Shown here in pieces: positions 8,071 to 16,593 of a stretch of DNA of 64,000 nt. The notes under the pieces were generated by a model. That model saw only the letters and a list, made by a program, of their open reading frames with translations, searched no databases and was not told the DNA's origin. The stretch comes from Vibrio gallicus (GTDB lineage: Bacteria; Pseudomonadota; Gammaproteobacteria; Enterobacterales; Vibrionaceae), in contig NZ_AP024871.1 in the NCBI RefSeq assembly GCF_024346875.1, positions 682,001 through 746,000 of the forward strand, written 5' to 3'. Each line of letters opens with the position of its first letter. The first letter of the stretch is position 1. The translations under genes and the position numbers were made by a program.

Positions 8071-9486
8071 TTAACTAAACAGCCCGTGAATAAACCACTC
8101 TTGATGTGGATTTCGAAAAAGCCACACCCAACGCCCTTGCTCATCTCGAGCAATAAAATAATCACGCTTGATACTGTTGCCGTCCCACCATCCACTATTG
8201 ATTCGCTCTGGCCCTTGTAAGATGGTGACTCGCTGTTTAAGCGGCTGGGGGGAGGGATAGATAAAGCTCGGTCTAAGTAAGCTTGGTTTGGCATTTACTG
8301 CTCCCTTAGAGGGTGTTAGAGGCTCAATATAACGGGTGCTATATTCCGGTCTTGGGTCTGAGGTAGCCTCGATGCCATGTAATGTTTTTTGCCCTAACTT
8401 GGCTTGTAATTGAGAGATCAGGTCTAAAGGAGAAATAGCCTGTTTATGTTTATCAAATAAATCACAGTGAGTTGCGGGTATCTCTTCCATGCGAACAACA
8501 CTTAGCTCTAATGCAATCACCGGGGCATCTAAAGTTATAGACTCTAAGCTGAGTTTTATGAGTTGTTGCCATTTTGCACACAGGTAATCACCAACCGCGG
8601 AGTAGAAATGGATAATCTGCTGATTTTTATCCCTTTGCTCTAAGGTTAATTTTATCTCATAGGCTATATGATCGCGTTGCTTTAGGAACTGCTCAAGTTG
8701 TTGTAATAGCTGTACTAACGGTTTTTGTATCCAGTCGATATGAGTGATTTCATAAAGCAAAACAAGGTGTTGGGAAAAGTGGCCCGGAGGATGATAAAAC
8801 TGAACTGGGTGCTTGAATTGCCCCAATAAACGCCCGACATAATTCACAACTTGAATATCGAAGCGTCGAGCAATATCTGTCATGTTAAGCGCTAGGAGTT
8901 GCTCAAGGCTATGGATCCCGAGTCGAGATAATTTTTCAAGGTTATGTTGGCTTAACTCCGTTGCTTGTAACGGTTGGCTAAATAGCTGTTGCTTGATGTT
9001 ATCGTGGTCTTCATCGATACAATCAGTGTGTGCCTCGGCTAATAACTTGGCTGCCAAGGGGGAGTATGCGGTAGCAAAATGGTAGCTAAGTTGCAGTTTA
9101 TCTAAATGCTCAGATACAAGCTTCCAATAGTTGTCTAGGTCTCTATATAAAGTGAGCATATCGCTGACCTTTAAGAGCAGTCCTTGATCTGAAAACAGAG
9201 TGATATCCGAGGTATATAAGTAAAGCCATTGCGCAACTTGTTGAAGCCGTTGTTGCTCTGATTGTGGGTTATAGGGCAGTACTTGTAGTTCAGAAGATAG
9301 GGAAGCGGCACTAGCAAGCCCCATACCAAGTTGGATCCCTGCCTGTTTAGCCGCATCATTTACTTGTATGACCTTGTGCTTATCAATCACACAAATAGGG
9401 GCGTCAATCTGCTGAGCATCTTGCTGCTCGATGAACAAGCTATCTAGTTGCAGGCTGGGAAAGTGTAAATAGAGCCAAAGGTTCAT
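8071..9486 (-). CDS. imuB: ImuB, catalytically inactive Y-family polymerase-like protein
   Basis: This 471-residue protein is the adaptor of the ImuABC mutasome. It has the Y-family polymerase fold, but the N-terminal catalytic acidic motif is replaced (LYLHFPSLQLDSL in place of a DMDCFFA-like motif), as is usual for ImuB. A central helix-hairpin-helix segment (LSRLGIHSLEQLLALN) and a C-terminal region ending with a conserved WVWLFRNP...WFIHGLF tail are present. Its ATG overlaps the imuA stop by 4 bases, which indicates translational coupling. Known family role: binds the beta clamp and recruits DnaE2 to lesions. Confidence 0.92.
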   Translation of the reverse strand: MNLWLYLHFPSLQLDSLFIEQQDAQQIDAPICVIDKHKVIQVNDAAKQAGIQLGMGLASAASLSSELQVLPYNPQSEQQRLQQVAQWLYLYTSDITLFSDQGLLLKVSDMLTLYRDLDNYWKLVSEHLDKLQLSYHFATAYSPLAAKLLAEAHTDCIDEDHDNIKQQLFSQPLQATELSQHNLEKLSRLGIHSLEQLLALNMTDIARRFDIQVVNYVGRLLGQFKHPVQFYHPPGHFSQHLVLLYEITHIDWIQKPLVQLLQQLEQFLKQRDHIAYEIKLTLEQRDKNQQIIHFYSAVGDYLCAKWQQLIKLSLESITLDAPVIALELSVVRMEEIPATHCDLFDKHKQAISPLDLISQLQAKLGQKTLHGIEATSDPRPEYSTRYIEPLTPSKGAVNAKPSLLRPSFIYPSPQPLKQRVTILQGPERINSGWWDGNSIKRDYFIARDEQGRWVWLFRNPHQEWFIHGLFS

Positions 9487-10157
9487 GCTTGTTTCTGCTT
9501 ATGCAAAGGAAAAGGAATGACTTGATTATTGGGCTTATTGGTACACAGTTCAGGCCAGTAATGCTGAAAATTGACCTGAAATGCACTTGGATGCCAGCCA
9601 CCTTTGCGCTTATTTACGGTAACCTCTAAGCCATTTTCATTCGGGGTTAATGAGACACTCAAAGGTAAAGGTAGAGACATATGATTGTGCTTATCGAGAT
9701 TAAAATGCACGCTCAAGGCTTGCCCTTGCTCTGCGGCAACCTGTAATCGCCTAGCTTGGTGCACCTCAAGTTGTGGGTGCCAGAGGCATACGTAGGCGCA
9801 ACACCCACTCTTTAGGCACTGTTCAGCGGCCCATAAGATGTGTGCTGTTGAGTCAATAACTAATACATTATTGGTGTCGATACTTTCGCATTGAAAATAG
9901 TGTGCGCTAGGTCTTGCGGGTGGATTTATTAACACAATTAAGCGCTGCTGAGTACTATTTTTGAGCATAGGAGTGAGCAGGCGAAACTCGCCAATACCAG
10001 AGGTGGATTGCACCTCTATTAATCCGGATTGTGGTAAACCGTTAAGTTTTTTATCCCACTCAGCAAAATAAGAGGGCTGTAGGGATTGCTCATAGCCTTG
10101 CTCTGAGCCTTGCCAGATCAACTGCTTGTGCTTTAGTAAATCGAGAATATTTTTCAT
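9483..10157 (-). CDS. imuA: ImuA, translesion synthesis-associated RecA-like protein
   Basis: This 224-residue, first gene of the SOS mutagenesis cassette is related to RecA/SulA-type proteins. The N-terminal segment has LPQSGLIEVQSTSGIGEFRLL, and a canonical Walker A lysine is not visible there. The mid-region motif ARRLQVAAEQGQALSVHF and the ending with GGWHPSAFQV are typical of gammaproteobacterial ImuA. The start codon lies only 8 bases downstream of the LexA box, so transcription and operator occlusion are tightly linked. Family studies place ImuA as a partner of ImuB and RecA. Its exact function here is inferred from operon structure. Confidence 0.9.
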   Translation of the reverse strand: MKNILDLLKHKQLIWQGSEQGYEQSLQPSYFAEWDKKLNGLPQSGLIEVQSTSGIGEFRLLTPMLKNSTQQRLIVLINPPARPSAHYFQCESIDTNNVLVIDSTAHILWAAEQCLKSGCCAYVCLWHPQLEVHQARRLQVAAEQGQALSVHFNLDKHNHMSLPLPLSVSLTPNENGLEVTVNKRKGGWHPSAFQVNFQHYWPELCTNKPNNQVIPFPLHKQKQA

Positions 10158-10165
10158 AGCTTAAT

Positions 10166-10185
10166 ACCTGTATATCTATACAGTA
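10166..10185. promoter_or_regulatory. LexA (SOS) box of the imuA-imuB-dnaE2 operon
   Basis: The 20 bases contain CTGT-N8-ACAG with an A/T-rich core (CTGTATATCTATACAG at 10168-10183), a near-perfect match to the gammaproteobacterial LexA consensus. It lies directly upstream of imuA on the minus strand. Confidence 0.93.
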
Positions 10186-10224
10186 TATGTAATTTAAGCG
10201 TAGAAGCAAGTACAGGGCGTAATG

Positions 10225-12558
10225 TTAGATAAATAGCTCCGGATCAACCGAGTGTTTATGTAATAGCTCTTCAAACTGCTGGGCAGGGATTGGCTTGCTA
10301 AAATAGAAACCTTGCGCAAAGCTACAGTTCTTACTCTGTAAATAATGCATATCCCATTGGGTTTCTACCCCCTCAGCAACAACCTTCAAATTTAATGCAT
10401 CAGCCATAGCTATGATGGCGTTAATTAATTCTCGAGAAGGGAGGGTAGATTCCATATCTTGTAGGAATGAGCGGTCAATCTTAAGCTTATTGAAGGGGAA
10501 TTTTTGTAGATAACTCAGGGCTGAATAACCGGTACCAAAATCATCAATTGAGAGTTGGACACCCATTTCTTTTAGCTGATTAAGCAGACTCAGTGTATCG
10601 TCATTGTGATTAATAAGTAGGCTTTCGGTGATCTCTATATCCAGCAAGTTAGCGGGTAATTGTGAGGTTTTAAGGGCCCGCTTAATCAATTCAAGTAGGC
10701 TGGTGTGCTGCCTAAATTGAACACTAGAAACATTAACTGCAACCAATAAAGGTCGAATCTTCTGCCACTGTGCCATTTGGGTACAAGCTGTCATGAGTGC
10801 AAACTCACCCAATTGATTAATCAGACCATTCTTTTCAGCAATAGGAATAAACTCAGCAGGGGAAATAAACCCGAGCTTATTATCTGTCCAGCGTAATAGT
10901 GCTTCAGCCCCAACAATCTGACCTTTTTTAAGGTCGATAATCGGTTGATAATAAACCTCAAACTCATTAAACGACAGTGCTTTGCGTAACCTAGCATCGA
11001 TATCAATATTGCGCTGCACATCCTGGTTCATGCTTGAATCGTAGAAGCTAAATCCATTCCGCCCACACTCTTTTACTCGATACATAGCAATATCTGCGCG
11101 AGCAAGAAGATCTTCGGTTGTTTGACCGTCTTGAGGGTAGATGGCCATGCCGATGCTAGAGGACGCAAAGAACTCAGTTTTATCGAGATAAAAGGGCTTC
11201 TCAAACACTGTCATCAGGTTAGAGGCAATCAGCTTGGCGTTGTCTTGTGACTGCAGGTTAGGGATAACCATCAGAAACTCATCGCCGCCAATACGAGCCA
11301 CTACGTCGGTTTTACGTACTGCACTTTTTAGACGCTGTGATACCTGTTGTAGGAGTTTATCCCCAGCGCTATGACCTAGGGTATCGTTTATCTGTTTAAA
11401 ATTATCAAGGTCAATAAACAGTATCAGGACGTTTTGATTACTTCGCTCAGCGTTGATGATAGCTTGACGAAGCTTTTCATCCCCAGACTTTCGGTTAGCG
11501 AGCCCAGTTAAAGAGTCATGGGTGGCTTGATAGGCGAGCTCTTGCTCTGATAAACGCCTGCGTTCAATCTCTGTCTTGAGACGGCTATTTTGTTCAGTTA
11601 GCAGGGCTCTTTTCTTGCTCGTTTCAGCGAATTTTGTAATCAATACAATGTTCGCATTGTTGATCTTAAGCGCATAATAAAGACCGAAGATAACCGGCAC
11701 AGCAAGGAAAGAGAGTGCGATCGTAAACCAAGTAGAGGTAATAATTTGTTGCTCAGAAAGGGGCTCGAACCATGCATGAAGATAAAATGGCGTGCCCTTT
11801 ACCTTTTGCTCAAACGAGAGGGTACTATACGAAATATGCTCATAGGCATCGGTTGTATCTGTATCTAAGGTGTTCCAAATGGGGTATACCCCATCATTTG
11901 TAGCAAGGTCTAAGCGACTGGCTCGATTTACGCTTTCTTGGTTAGTTAGCAGGCGAGTGAGAATGTCATCATTGACGTACCCTACGATAGCCGCAACTAA
12001 ATCGCCGTTATAATAAACCGGCTGTATTACCCTGATAATCAGAAGATTACCTTTAAAGGTGGCATCTATCGTTGGTGTGGATTGAGAGAGCTTTTTAAAT
12101 GGAATAGAGCCGGTATCAAAAGGTAACTTAGGATTAGAATCCGCGATAACCTTGGCGTTAACCTTGGCGTTAACCCCCACCATAAGCAACCGATTAAAGT
12201 AGGGCTGGGTTTGTTGCTTAAGGTCTGGTTTGGTATGGCTAACAAGGTTTTGTTTTAATTGGAATAGGCTCGCTCCAAGGCCATACTCCATTGACATTCC
12301 AGAGGCTAAGTTAGCAAAGAATGTAAAGGTACTCTTATGGTGCTCCGCCTCTTTGATATCCTTCTTTAAAGAGCTAAAAAGATAAGTAAGGGATTCTGAA
12401 TAACTATTAACCTTTAAGCTAAGCTCATTAGATTGAGACTCTTTTAATCGGTTTTGACCTGCGTTGGTGACCGTAATCATCAACAACAGGTAGGCTCCCA
12501 AAAGGAAGCCACCAATTATAATCGCATTTTTATTACTAAAGCTTAGCTTGCGGGTCAT
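10225..12558 (-). CDS. scrC: ScrC-like membrane sensor with GGDEF and EAL domains
   Basis: This 777-residue bifunctional c-di-GMP enzyme has an N-terminal transmembrane helix (about residues 11-31), a periplasmic sensor domain to about residue 275, a second helix, and a short coiled linker. The GGDEF domain carries an intact RIGGDEF at about residues 421-427, and the EAL domain carries EALLRW at about 549-554 with the DDFGTGYS and ESLLI motifs. Both catalytic signatures are complete, so both synthase and phosphodiesterase activity are possible. It starts 4 bases after scrB. In Vibrio parahaemolyticus, ScrC is switched between the two activities by ScrA and ScrB to control swarming and capsule. 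The same role is inferred here. Confidence 0.85.
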   Translation of the reverse strand: MTRKLSFSNKNAIIIGGFLLGAYLLLMITVTNAGQNRLKESQSNELSLKVNSYSESLTYLFSSLKKDIKEAEHHKSTFTFFANLASGMSMEYGLGASLFQLKQNLVSHTKPDLKQQTQPYFNRLLMVGVNAKVNAKVIADSNPKLPFDTGSIPFKKLSQSTPTIDATFKGNLLIIRVIQPVYYNGDLVAAIVGYVNDDILTRLLTNQESVNRASRLDLATNDGVYPIWNTLDTDTTDAYEHISYSTLSFEQKVKGTPFYLHAWFEPLSEQQIITSTWFTIALSFLAVPVIFGLYYALKINNANIVLITKFAETSKKRALLTEQNSRLKTEIERRRLSEQELAYQATHDSLTGLANRKSGDEKLRQAIINAERSNQNVLILFIDLDNFKQINDTLGHSAGDKLLQQVSQRLKSAVRKTDVVARIGGDEFLMVIPNLQSQDNAKLIASNLMTVFEKPFYLDKTEFFASSSIGMAIYPQDGQTTEDLLARADIAMYRVKECGRNGFSFYDSSMNQDVQRNIDIDARLRKALSFNEFEVYYQPIIDLKKGQIVGAEALLRWTDNKLGFISPAEFIPIAEKNGLINQLGEFALMTACTQMAQWQKIRPLLVAVNVSSVQFRQHTSLLELIKRALKTSQLPANLLDIEITESLLINHNDDTLSLLNQLKEMGVQLSIDDFGTGYSALSYLQKFPFNKLKIDRSFLQDMESTLPSRELINAIIAMADALNLKVVAEGVETQWDMHYLQSKNCSFAQGFYFSKPIPAQQFEELLHKHSVDPELFI

Positions 12559-12562
12559 TTAA

Positions 12563-13489
12563 TTACTGCTCTGGTGTTGCAAAGTAGTCACCGTAAAAAT
12601 AGAACACGGATGGGTAATATTTTTCAACTAGGTGGTTATACGTACCGTCTTTCTTTATCTGTTTTAGATACTGATTAAAGGCTTCACGCAGTTTTGGTGA
12701 GTCTTTACGAAACCCAGCAGCCATACGTTGTGGGCTTGAAACCGGTCCAATTACTTTGATCTCACCAGGCCATTTCTCTAGTGCTATCAAGGTGTCAGGC
12801 ACATCAAGTAGTGTACTTTCAGCATCGTGATTTAGGATTGCCGGTACCATTTCATTAAGCTTACGCGCATGCTCAGGAAGGATTATGTTAGCTCCTGTTT
12901 TATGCAGCTGATACAGATGTGGGTCGAGGCAAGTTTGCTCCATAGCTAATACGTCGTGCCCACGCATCATCGCCTTAACCTGTTTAATATCTTGCTCAAT
13001 TGAACCGCTGGGCTTAATTGGAGTTAGGCTTGAGTCTGAGCGAGCAACCAACCATACCGCAGATGGAAAGTAGTCGTCTGAGAAGTCAACTAACTGCTTT
13101 CGCCAAGGTAGTATAGTGGCGCCATTGGAGATGATATCCCCGGTTATTGCTACATTATCACCATACTGGATGGCGTTATGTTTAAAAACCGCTTCTCGGC
13201 CAGTTAGTTGACCAAAGGCTGTGCCCCAAGTACTTGGAACAAATTGGTAATCAACACCTAAATATTTTGCAAATCCTTGCATCATCTCAACATCTAAGCC
13301 ATGTACTGAGTTGAGTTCGTCCTTGTTAATATAATTTACAAAGTTGGCATAAGGGATGCCAATATGACGAAGAACACCGGCTTTTTTTATTTGCTCAAGG
13401 TCTCGAGAAAAAGCAGGTTTAATGCCAATAACTAAGGCAATTGTCAGCCAACAAATAAGGCTGAATAGGGTTTTGAATTTTCTGTTCAT
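12563..13489 (-). CDS. scrB: ScrB-like periplasmic solute-binding protein
   Basis: This 308-residue SBP_bac_3 family protein has a signal peptide (hydrophobic segment ending PAFS/RD). It then has the family opening LRHIGIPYANFVNYI, the GLDVEMMQGFAKYLG motif, and a C-terminal LREAFNQYLKQIKKDGTYNHLVEKYYP motif. The start chosen is the internal ATG at 13489, directly before the signal peptide. An upstream ATG at 13516 would add nine polar residues. It sits 31 bases below scrA and 4 bases above scrC with no ABC permease in sight, so it probably acts as a ligand sensor feeding ScrC, not as a transporter component. Confidence 0.82.
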   Translation of the reverse strand: MNRKFKTLFSLICWLTIALVIGIKPAFSRDLEQIKKAGVLRHIGIPYANFVNYINKDELNSVHGLDVEMMQGFAKYLGVDYQFVPSTWGTAFGQLTGREAVFKHNAIQYGDNVAITGDIISNGATILPWRKQLVDFSDDYFPSAVWLVARSDSSLTPIKPSGSIEQDIKQVKAMMRGHDVLAMEQTCLDPHLYQLHKTGANIILPEHARKLNEMVPAILNHDAESTLLDVPDTLIALEKWPGEIKVIGPVSSPQRMAAGFRKDSPKLREAFNQYLKQIKKDGTYNHLVEKYYPSVFYFYGDYFATPEQ

Positions 13490-13547
13490 ATTTCTGTCGT
13501 CACAGTATTGAAGCACTCGCCAGCTATGTGCTGACGAGTGTCTTTAG

Positions 13548-14951
13548 TTAAGCCATATGGCGAGTAAGGTGTGCCATTGCCTTAACTAAGCCCTTCACAT
13601 CGTTTTCATCATGGAATAAATGAGTAGAGATACGTAGCACGTAAGTTTTCTCAGTTGAATCCTTATGCATCAAGAACTCCGTAGTACGGATGATATAGCC
13701 GTAATCTTCACGCAGACGGTCACGGAACTCATTTAAGCGATCTTCATCGCTCCAATTACTAAATGGATTAAAGGTGGTTAAGCCACTTGATAATTCACGA
13801 CGTGGAGAAGTGAAAAGAGTGCCTTGTGGTATTTTACGAGCCAGCTGTTCTTTACACAAACTACTAAGATCTAGCACGCGCTCCTGAATACGAGCACGGC
13901 CAATACTATCCCACATTTTACAAGAGTCGGTTAACGCTTGTTTTGCAGGGTAGTTGTCATTACCAACATACTGCGCCGCAAGTCTGGCACCTAAGGTATC
14001 AGCACTGGCAGCTAAAGATGAGTTGATAAAGTATAAAGGCTTACGGTCATCTGGCCAAAACTCTTCAAGTCGAGTGGCGTTATCTTTGATATATAGAATG
14101 CCAGTTGCGCCAGCACCACACTGCCATTTATGCCCTGAACCGGCATAGAAATCGCAATCGAGATCATGGAAGTCAAGGTCTAGCATGCCGATACCATGCG
14201 CACCATCAATTAAGGTAGGGATACGATGACGACGAGCGAGTCGGCAGATCTCTTTAGCGGGTAGCGCTGTACCTGTTTTGTATGGGATATGTGAGAAAGC
14301 AACTAGGCGAACGCGATCACCAAATTGTCTAATCGCTTTACGGAATGCGCGAATATAATCTGATTGGGTCAGATCTTTTTCTCCGGTATACACAGGGATT
14401 TCGACTTCATAAACCTCAACCCCAAAACGCTCTTTAACTACGTGTAGAGAAGAAGTGGCACCGATATGTTCGTGGTGGGTTGTGATGATCACATCACCTT
14501 GTTTAAAGTCTAACCCATTGAGAATGGTCGCCATACCATCTGTGGTATTACGGCTCAGTACTAACTCATCCTCGTTTGCGCCAAATCCAGCAGCAATATC
14601 GGCAACCATACCATTCATGTAAGGCCATGAGCCAAACTTGTCATCCATATCCCATGGATTTTCAGCAACGATCTTATTATTTTTGTCATATGCCTTAATG
14701 ACGTCGGTAGGCATTGAGCCTGTGCTACCTACGTTCATATAGACACTATCGCGATTAAGAGAAAACTGATTTTTTACTCTCATCCAAAAGTCGTTATCAG
14801 CAGAATGTCGAGAAAGTTTAGAGATAGTATGCTCTAAATTGTGCGCTGAAGCTTGAGTTGAGAATAAACCAGAGCTGATACCAGCTACAGCAACGCCAGC
14901 ACCACCCTTGAGAAAGTCCCTGCGATTAAACTTAGATGTATCCTTAGACAT
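13548..14951 (-). CDS. scrA: ScrA-like Tat-exported class V aminotransferase-fold PLP enzyme
   Basis: This 467-residue fold-type I PLP enzyme has a twin-arginine signal peptide (FNRRDFLKGGAG at residues 8-19) followed by a hydrophobic stretch ending in TQASA. That predicts export of the folded, cofactor-loaded enzyme to the periplasm. The PLP lysine is Lys275 in GSGHKWQCGAGATG. The aspartate that contacts the pyridine ring lies in LIDGAHGIGM. AGGAA precedes the ATG. As the first gene of the operon with scrB and scrC, it corresponds to the enzyme proposed to make the extracellular S-signal in V. parahaemolyticus. The substrate is unknown. Confidence 0.85.
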   Translation of the reverse strand: MSKDTSKFNRRDFLKGGAGVAVAGISSGLFSTQASAHNLEHTISKLSRHSADNDFWMRVKNQFSLNRDSVYMNVGSTGSMPTDVIKAYDKNNKIVAENPWDMDDKFGSWPYMNGMVADIAAGFGANEDELVLSRNTTDGMATILNGLDFKQGDVIITTHHEHIGATSSLHVVKERFGVEVYEVEIPVYTGEKDLTQSDYIRAFRKAIRQFGDRVRLVAFSHIPYKTGTALPAKEICRLARRHRIPTLIDGAHGIGMLDLDFHDLDCDFYAGSGHKWQCGAGATGILYIKDNATRLEEFWPDDRKPLYFINSSLAASADTLGARLAAQYVGNDNYPAKQALTDSCKMWDSIGRARIQERVLDLSSLCKEQLARKIPQGTLFTSPRRELSSGLTTFNPFSNWSDEDRLNEFRDRLREDYGYIIRTTEFLMHKDSTEKTYVLRISTHLFHDENDVKGLVKAMAHLTRHMA

Positions 14952-15586
14952 CGTTCCATTTCCTTTAATTAATTCTTAGGAGAAAGTATTTCTTATAAAA
15001 TTGAAATATTTTCTTACAATTTTGATCTTACGTGGATTTTTAACTGCATAAAGACCTGTTTGCTATATATTTGATCTAGATCTAATAAATACCATTACAT
15101 TTTTTAAGTGTATTAAGTTATTGATTTATAGAGGTATTATGTTGTTTTCTGGGGTAAATAACGCCTGAAAATGACTATTAAGTGAAAGTGGTTGCGTATG
15201 ATTTTGCGATAATTATTTCAAGATGATGGCAAGTCGCGGAATAAATTAAGTGATGTTAGTTAACGATCTGAATAATAGAGCGGTGTCGATACCCAGTAAT
15301 TTTTTACCTGGTTTTTTGTTTATTTAGATATGAATTTATATCCACTGTTGGTAGTTGGCTGTTAATAAATATACCGAATATGCTTAAGGGTTGTGAGTAA
15401 CGTCATAGATAGATCATGGGCTTGCTATTATTCTTTAGAGCGATAGCTATCATCACTTAATTTCAAGAACAAGCAGTAAACTCTGCTTGTAACTAATTGC
15501 TTTTGCTTATCTTTTTCCTAGAATAGTTAACAGGGGTATTCAAAATAGTGACATATCGAGTGCCTAATAGTTGCAAGGAAGCAAAA
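14952..15586. other. Divergent intergenic region between scrA and the HAD gene
   Basis: This gap of 635 bases is A/T-rich and has no coding frame I can support. It must hold the scrABC promoter and the promoter of the dehalogenase gene. The one clear structure is an 8-bp inverted repeat at 15469-15490 (ACAAGCAG and its complement, 6-base loop) about 100 bases before the dehalogenase start. No T-tract follows, so it could be an operator or an mRNA hairpin and is unlikely to be a terminator. Confidence 0.5.
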
Positions 15587-16261
15587 ATGACAAAAACCTT
15601 AGCGTTTGATGTATATGGTACTTTGATTGACACGCAGGGTGTTACGCAATTGCTTGAGAACTGGATAGGTAATAAAGCGTGGCACTTTAGTCAAACCTGG
15701 CTTAACAAACAATTAGAGTATTCTTATCGCCGTGGTGTGGTAGATCACTACCAACCCTTTACCCAATGTGCTTTAGATGCGTTGGAGTATGCCTGCAAGG
15801 TACATCAGATGGCACTTTCATCTCATCAAAAGAACATGCTGATGCAAGAATACCTTAGCTTATCTGCGTTTCCTGACGTACTGCCAGCTCTAGAGCAGTT
15901 ATCTAAAGCTGGTATCCATATGCTGGCCTTTTCTAATGGGGAGCAGAGCAACCTACGAATGCTGCTAGAGCAAGCAGGGTTATCCCATTATTTTCAGAAA
16001 GTTATCAGTTGTGAAGATGTTGGGTGTTTGATGCCAAGCTCTAAAGTATATCAGCACTTGATTGAGCAAATGGCTATCGCCAACAACCAAGCTTGGTTGA
16101 TCTCTAGCCATTCATTTGATGTGACAGGAGCAACAAATGTCGGGATTAATTCGGTATGGGTGCAACGAAATCGGCTTAATACCTCTATGGATTGGAACTG
16201 TTTCCCCAATCTAACTGTGGGCAATCTATTAGAGCTACCCTTAATAATATCAAATGCTTAA
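15587..16261 (+). CDS. HAD-superfamily hydrolase, haloacid dehalogenase type II-like
   Basis: This 224-residue soluble HAD-superfamily enzyme has motif I FDVYGTLIDT (nucleophile Asp and the DxYGT form typical of L-2-haloacid dehalogenases), motif II FSNGEQSNL, and a later SSHSFDVTGA motif III/IV region. The ATG at 15587 is chosen because AAGGAAG lies just upstream and motif I follows at residue 7. An ATG-less extension to 15548 is possible but adds no conserved residues. It is monocistronic by appearance. Substrates of such proteins vary widely, and a true dehalogenase activity is not demonstrated by the motifs. Confidence 0.8.
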   Translation: MTKTLAFDVYGTLIDTQGVTQLLENWIGNKAWHFSQTWLNKQLEYSYRRGVVDHYQPFTQCALDALEYACKVHQMALSSHQKNMLMQEYLSLSAFPDVLPALEQLSKAGIHMLAFSNGEQSNLRMLLEQAGLSHYFQKVISCEDVGCLMPSSKVYQHLIEQMAIANNQAWLISSHSFDVTGATNVGINSVWVQRNRLNTSMDWNCFPNLTVGNLLELPLIISNA

Positions 16262-16317
16262 CCAATTGATATTATTGAGCATTAGGTGTTTCATTTGCTA
16301 AATGAAAGGGGGCGTAA

Positions 16318-16593
16318 TTAGCGACGCAGGCAAGAGGTGCATCCTCGACAAGCTGAGCGTGTATGCGGGTCAAGGCGTCCTCTTTGTACCTTGCAGTAGG
16401 CGTTTCTAAGTGCTCTACGTGTTGCAAACCAATCATCTGGTTTGGCTATTAACAGATAGCCGTTGAACCGCTTGGTTAGCGGTTCACGGTACTGATTGAG
16501 AAACTTGCTATCAAACTCAACCTCAAGAAACTCAAATACCTGCTCAAGGCTTTTAAGGTGATTTAGGTGAGTCTGAATATAGTCGGTTGTCAT
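16318..16593 (-). CDS. NifW-like small protein
   Basis: This 91-residue soluble protein resembles the NifW nitrogenase-stabilising family. The features are an acidic FEFLEVEFD segment followed by a basic LTKRFNGYL helix and a second helix, RALRNAYCKVQRG. The C-terminus is unusual, with three cysteines in RSACRGCTSCLRR, a possible metal or redox site. It overlaps the upstream MFS gene by 4 bases, so the two are co-translated. No nitrogenase genes are visible, so if the family call is right the role here is something other than nitrogenase protection. The family call rests on pattern recognition only. Confidence 0.5.
   Translation of the reverse strand: MTTDYIQTHLNHLKSLEQVFEFLEVEFDSKFLNQYREPLTKRFNGYLLIAKPDDWFATRRALRNAYCKVQRGRLDPHTRSACRGCTSCLRR

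Noticed and set aside
15469..15490. Hairpin upstream of the dehalogenase gene as a riboswitch
   Set aside because: A single 8-bp stem without further conserved structure or an expression platform gives no support for a riboswitch.
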